Source: Effrenium voratum (taxonomy: Eukaryota; Sar; Dinophyceae; Suessiales; Symbiodiniaceae). Taken from it: a DNA stretch of 64,000 bases. The notes below the pieces were generated by a model. It searched no databases. It had not been told where the DNA came from and saw only the letters and a program-made list of their open reading frames with translations. The stretch spans positions 236,633 through 300,632 of the forward strand of contig CAUJNA010000180.1 in assembly GCA_963377175.1 (NCBI GenBank), given 5' to 3'. Of the stretch, positions 59,276-64,000 are shown piece after piece; the first letter of the stretch is position 1, and every line of letters begins with the position of its first letter. Position numbers and translations under genes: made by a program.

Positions 59276-59379
59276 CTTCCCGGAAGAAGAAAGCCGAGCT
59301 GGCATTTTGCGGCGGGGGGCGGGGGCGCGGGCAAACGTAGAGTTCTGGGTGAACATCTTGTATTGGTCTGCTTCCTTAT

Positions 59380-60980
59380 TTCGAACCAAGCCATCTTCTT
59401 CTGTGTAGATCTTCGTAACTAGTGCGGATGTCCAAGCACCTGTTGCTCAAGCAACCACTGATTGCTTCCCCCTTCCAAGGGTGACCCCCATTGGGTGCTA
59501 ACAATTGAGGGTTCTCGGCTGCCACATAACCATCCTTTGGTGCAAGCGATCGAAACCCGTTTATTAGAATCCGGGTTCTCCTCTTTGGCCCCCGGCGGAG
59601 GACCCCGCAGTTGCCTGCAACGGATCCAACCTGTGATTACCCATTATTTTTACCAACCCTCACTCATTGAAAGGGGTGTCCCAGATCAAGATGCGCACCT
59701 GCAAGTCAACATTGCCATTGAAACGTGTTGCGCGGGTAGTGCTTATGTAAGGGAGGAAACCAAAGCCCAGAAAGACACCATCGTTCTGAGAACCCCTCCG
59801 GCAGGTAGGGGGGCCCCGGCTTCGTCTTCTATCATACCATCCTTTGCTTGGCGGCTATAAGGCGGTGTCTTGCTACGGAGCTGGAAAGTAAAGCCGCCGA
59901 GCTTTGGGAAAGCATTTTGCATACCCAGTCACTTGTTTGTTGTCAAAGTAATTCTTATTTACAAAGAATGAAGGACACCGTCACCTGGCTTCCCGTCCAC
60001 TAACATGCATCCCACCACAGGGTCCCTGTTAATGAGTGGACCTAATAAGGTTTAAGTTCGACTTCTTGGTGGGCGCCTTTCGGGATTGGTGCCCTTGGTG
60101 TTGTCTGAATCCCTAACAAATCCACACTGTTAAGCTCCACCTTGATACCACCAGCCTGATGAAGAAGCACATGGCGAAGTGAAGTCGAAACCGAAACACA
60201 TCTCTGAACTGCATAATCTTCATAATATCCAAACTTTGAAAGTTGCTGCAGGAAGCCTAGAAAGACCATTCCAGTGCTTCCAGTTGCCGCTATAACCTCT
60301 AGGCTTCACATCATGGTGTCCCTTGGTTGCCTGTATGTAGTGGTATATAACTGAAGCAATGGGTACTACCAAGGGGGCTGTCCCTGTGACTACCTCGTCA
60401 GTTGAAAGAGATGCCTGGCGGGTATCACAGAAAATGGCCCTACACTCCTGCAGATTAGCATGGTGGTCCGAGTCTAAAAATCAAACTCTTTTTGGGGGAC
60501 CCTTTGGGTTGGCTTCCGAGTTAATCGGCACGGCGAGCGACAAAAACAGCAGTCAGTCCAGGATTCGGGGCGCCTGCTCAAATGATTTGGCCGAGGTGTT
60601 GTGTTGTCCCCAAGACAATCGGGCGGATTCTACACACATAATCCGAAGCCTCTTTCCCACAACCATGAACAACCAACGGTAGACTGAACATTAAGAGGGA
60701 ACAAACAACAAACATGAACGAAAAGGAAAACCCAGCTTTCCAATTTTGGAAAAACAACTTCGCGGGGAGGGGGCAGGAAGAGGAATCCCCACGGAAGCAG
60801 AACAGTAACCACCAACATCCCTGCTTCCGCCGTATCCTTACCAAGGCCTCAAGATAGAGGGCGATTGATTGCCCAAACATGGGGAGCTGTGGTGTTTAAG
60901 TACTTTTCGGGTCACCGGAAAAATGGGGAACTGCTTAAAAGCAAGTTTCCCACTTCGCCACTACCGCACGAAAACCAAGA
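59380..60980. other. Rest of intron 3 of the PPR gene
   Basis: Intron-type sequence. A GC-rich patch at 59590-59630 reads open on the minus strand but has no PPR content and is not needed for phase. Confidence 0.45.
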
Positions 60981-61001
60981 ACCAAAACGCCAACAAGTTG
61001 C

Positions 61002-61052
61002 AAGCGGCGCAGCAGTGCGACACTGCGCTGCCACTGACTGGCGAGCTCGTGC
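61002..61052 (-). CDS. PPR gene exon 3
   Basis: Reads HELASQWQRSVALLRR after GTGTCAG|G. WQRSVALLRRL is a PPR second helix. It takes a 2-base leftover and leaves TT. Confidence 0.65.
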
Positions 61053-62777
61053 CTGACACCGTGGGAGCCCAAAACAGAAGCCGCACTTTTCGTGAAGATA
61101 ACTTGGTACCCGGCCTGGCACGCCATTGTCGACAGTTGGGGTTTAGGACCCCTTCTGGGATGTCTTTCAACCTTCTGGCTCCGGACGTGCTCTGCAACTT
61201 TGGAGTGCGAATTCCAATCTAAAACGCGTCGAGGTTGATCGGGAACAACTGGTTTGCATGCAATCCTAAATTATCCGCAGCATTTCCTGGGACTAGTCCT
61301 GATCCACCTATAGTAAACGCTAACGAAAAGAAAAGAACTAAGAAAACAGAAGGAATGCTCATTACACCATTGTATATCATGGATTGGAGACATATGCAGA
61401 ATGCGAGTTAGTTTTGTGTGTGCCAGTAAACATACAAAGATTGCAAAACCCGTAGACAAGCTCTTTTATCACTTTCTAAACCTACAGCATACTTAGGATG
61501 TCCCCAAGCAATACTGCCAAAAAGAGAAATGGATTACATGGCAATAATCATTGATTGATCATCAAATGTTATCTGTAAAGTCTCGAACTGACTATGGACA
61601 TGATCCCAAATGCTGGGATTTTCAAGATGTAAGTTGTAAGCTTCAAGACTATAGGATTGAAATTGAATAAAGCATCTGGACCAAAACAAACTTTGCTTGA
61701 ATGGGCCAATAACTTTGACACTCACAATCACAATGCAAACCATTTCGGACTGCTCCAAAGGGAAACCATCCCGATACCAAGTGTTTGAAGGGTTTCCTGG
61801 CTGGACACATACCCAAAATGGCCCAAGATCGCACAAAAAACGAGCAGCGCCCAATACCCATTGACTTGTGGTTCTGGTATCATTTCTGCTGATACCATAA
61901 CCTACAGGAAATGCTGTTTCTGCCTTGCGCTCAACATTTTAAACCGCTAGGCCGGAAGCGTTTCGCACATGATGCCAGTATGTATTGCGCACACAGCCAC
62001 ACACACACACGCGCAGAAGTTGCGAGTTAAACAGCGCTCGCTCCTCATTTGTGTTCAGTTTATTAGTTGAACTCTTCATCTTCATCTTAACGTAGCTACT
62101 GGCAGTTTGGTTGGCGTAAGTTTGCATTGCATTCTTGTAGAAGCCTTAACTATAGATTGGGCGTATGCTACGCTACTACGACCCGGCCGTTCCACACCTC
62201 GCTTTTTGAGGATAACAGTGTTTGAGGGAGACCATGGCCGAAGCCCGTCCTGAGGTCCTGAGGGTTGGTTGGAAATCGAAGTTCCTTAGGGGGAATCGCT
62301 TGGATAGGTATGGTCCTCCAAAAGAATCTGGAGTTCACAATAGGACATGACAGGGTTCCTTGGCATTCTCTTCCAATGACACTCAAGATAAAACTCGCGT
62401 TAGGTGAGAACGGGCCATGTTTAAAACCACGCTTACACTTTGCAGGGTACCTGAAAATATGGGACCCCTGTTGGGGGCCGTGGCAACGGAGGGTGAGCGG
62501 AAATCGTGCTGCAACAACATCATATTCGATTCTTGATCAGAGGGTGTCCCATTCTGGAAGAACTATGAATCACTTTGGGGAGTTGAACCCCACCCCCAGT
62601 GAATCTGCAGAATGTAAGAATCCGGGATCGACCATTTTGATGTTCACCGTGGTCTTTCCTGGGCGCACATCTTCGGCACGCAGAAAAACATGTTTTAGAC
62701 AATTTAGGCTACCCCAAAATGTCAAACATCCTTTTAAGCTCCAAATATCCTTTCAGCAAGCCCCATTCAGCGCTCTC

Positions 62778-62828
62778 CCTGAGCGTCCGGGCGCTTTCAT
62801 GAGCGCAGTCCACACCACCACGTTGGGA
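62778..62828 (-). CDS. PPR gene exon 2
   Basis: Reads PNVVVWTALMKAPGRS after GGCAAG|T. PNVVVWTALMKA is a strong PPR first helix, with Pro where Cys is common in this family. The GA donor was chosen for phase; a GC donor eight bases on also leaves two bases. Confidence 0.65.
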
Positions 62829-63059
62829 CTTGCCGTACTCTGCCTTCGGAAAGGCTGCCCGGACCCGCAACGCCGGGTCAAACGAACATCAAACACCAAT
62901 TTGTGGCTGGACAAAGGTCCTTCCCACCAAAACCCAAGACAAAAAGCAACTCGCTGGCAAAGGACCTGGATGAAAAGAGGTGACTTGGAGCGCCTTTGCT
63001 GCACATGAGAGATGCGTGGGACAAAATGACCAGGTCTCTCCTTCTCCGATCGTATCCGC

Positions 63060-63120
63060 CTCATCGCTGCCAGGCAGTCGACGGCTGCCTGGCACGAAGC
63101 GTATGATAACTTGGCCCCGG
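63060..63120 (-). CDS. PPR gene exon 1 of those seen
   Basis: Reads GAKLSYASCQAAVDCLAAM after CCAAGCAG|CC, resembling a diverged PPR (SYxxCxxAVDxLAAM) and joining PNVVVW in phase by a GC donor. The open frame goes on to a GT at 63030. This is not the gene's start; upstream exons lie past 64 kb. Confidence 0.5.
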
Positions 63121-63515
63121 CTGCTTGGACCACAGAAAATACCATGAAATACCAAATCCACCTCAGCTTCCGCCCCCCCCCCAACCGAAACTATTATGTT
63201 TGATTCGGGTCCATATTAAGTGAACCTTAAGCACACAACAAAAAAAGTCAAAAGAGATGCCAAACATGTTAACAGGTCGATGCACTCGGAAGAAAGAAAG
63301 CCCTGCTTTTGGAGCGTGAAAGGGCCAAAAGAGCCCCGAAACACTCCGTGTCGCGTGCATAAACGTGATCCGAACACCCTCCTTCCTTTGACTTGTGATT
63401 TTGTCTATGGGAGTCAACAGTTGTTGGGGGGTGCTGGCAGTATCTATACAATCGTGCTTCAAGAAGCAGTTTAAACAAACGAGAAAGCTGTAGTCTGAAA
63501 AAGAGCTGAGGACTG

Positions 63516-63540
63516 CAAGGGGGCGGGGGGGGGGGGGGGA
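63516..63540 (+). repeat. Poly-G run
   Basis: About 24 G with one C. The 63.2-64.0 kb stretch otherwise shows only a TA microsatellite (63844-63858) and no coding island except an unassessed GC-rich edge near 63960-64000. Confidence 0.85.
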
Positions 63541-64000
63541 CTGCTCACGCGTCCTTGTCAGCAAACCCAAGTACTTGGGCGATCGTCGAGATGCAACCGC
63601 AGTGAAATTTCAGGTTTGTCCTCCTGGTTTGCTTGCGACACAGTGAGTCCCCCCATGCAGACTAGATATGTTCACCTAAATATCATATATGGGCATACAT
63701 GCCAATGTTGATTAGAGACCCCTCGGACATCATTTGCAAGGGTAGCTGGAAAAAAAAACTTGAGGGGTCCCCATTGCAACTCATAGTCACGTCATGTGTA
63801 TGTTGGTGTGCCTGTACAAATGCACATATGCATGTAATTAACATATATATATATATACACATCATGTGTACTGTATATTGTATCTTATTGAGCTTCCCAT
63901 ACTCCTGACAAATGGACTTTTTAATTATAGACCACCGGAGTTCTTTGACCATGAACCAGCGTCTGCTCGCAAACGAGCTCGGAGCCTGCCATTGGTGGCC

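Larger units (their letters stand above)
48378..63120 (-). other. PPR protein gene, at least 12 micro-exons
   Basis: Twelve minus-strand exons of 43-100 bp join in phase to about 234 codons of pentatricopeptide repeats. PPR signatures form across splice joins: PNSVSFTSAVSACAQAT + GHAWQQALGFL; QPDLVSYN + AIGEFDARLL; FLAACESQW + ELALTALQCMQQ; AACL + GAEWQRALALLAHPL; HISCNVAISACTS. PPR proteins are helical-hairpin RNA-binding proteins, mostly acting on organelle transcripts (editing, splicing, stability). Dinoflagellate PPRs often show the S..AISAC...WQ.AL pattern seen here. The 5' end, and so any targeting peptide, lies beyond the window. Ten or eleven of the twelve donors chosen are GC or GA. 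Some repeats depart from 35 residues, so a small exon or a boundary may be wrong. Confidence 0.7.

Overview
This window looks like nuclear DNA of a dinoflagellate, probably Suessiales/Symbiodiniaceae-like; the exact taxon cannot be told from sequence alone. The clues are very short GC-rich coding islands (about 40-130 bp) set in introns of about 0.3-3 kb, splice donors that read GC or GA as often as GT, acceptors that often read AG|G, recognised spliced exons all on one strand, dinoflagellate-style PPR repeats, and a large load of micro- and minisatellites. Nothing bacterial (ribosome-binding sites, operons, CRISPR) and no rRNA is seen.

Layout on the minus strand, right to left: (1) about 63.1-48.4 kb (perhaps to 47.0 kb), a pentatricopeptide-repeat (PPR) gene read through at least 12 tiny exons whose phases join and whose repeats are cut by introns; its 5' end lies beyond the window. 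(2) 44.3-39.3 kb, four exons of an unidentified protein. (3) 37.65-23.3 kb, a 13-exon gene for a J-domain protein with an N-terminal signal peptide, a basic transit-like stretch, a J-domain with HPD, a Pro/Glu/Arg linker and one membrane span, possibly plastid-targeted. (4) 21.1-14.7 kb, four exons of an unidentified gene whose largest intron holds a decayed transposase-like gene (20.2-18.2 kb) and minisatellites. (5) 6.6-3.29 kb, three exons of another unidentified gene, including its stop codon.

On the plus strand, 9.4-13.2 kb holds an intronless, repeat-rich and frameshifted coding region. It has a 420-bp duplication, five 153-bp coding repeats, and a C-terminal domain resembling an OTU-family cysteine protease; it runs into a TATG microsatellite. 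It looks like a mobile-element gene in decay.

The rest is intron or intergenic DNA: a 2-kb compound microsatellite (7.3-9.4 kb), a TAAC-rich satellite (13.8-14.5 kb), several minisatellites, two possible tRNA-derived elements, a small inverted-repeat (MITE-like) candidate at 30.1-30.9 kb, fold-backs, and short motifs shared by several introns. Exon limits were chosen by eye from open frame, codon bias, AG acceptors, GT/GC/GA donors and phase agreement. Transcript data would be needed to fix them.
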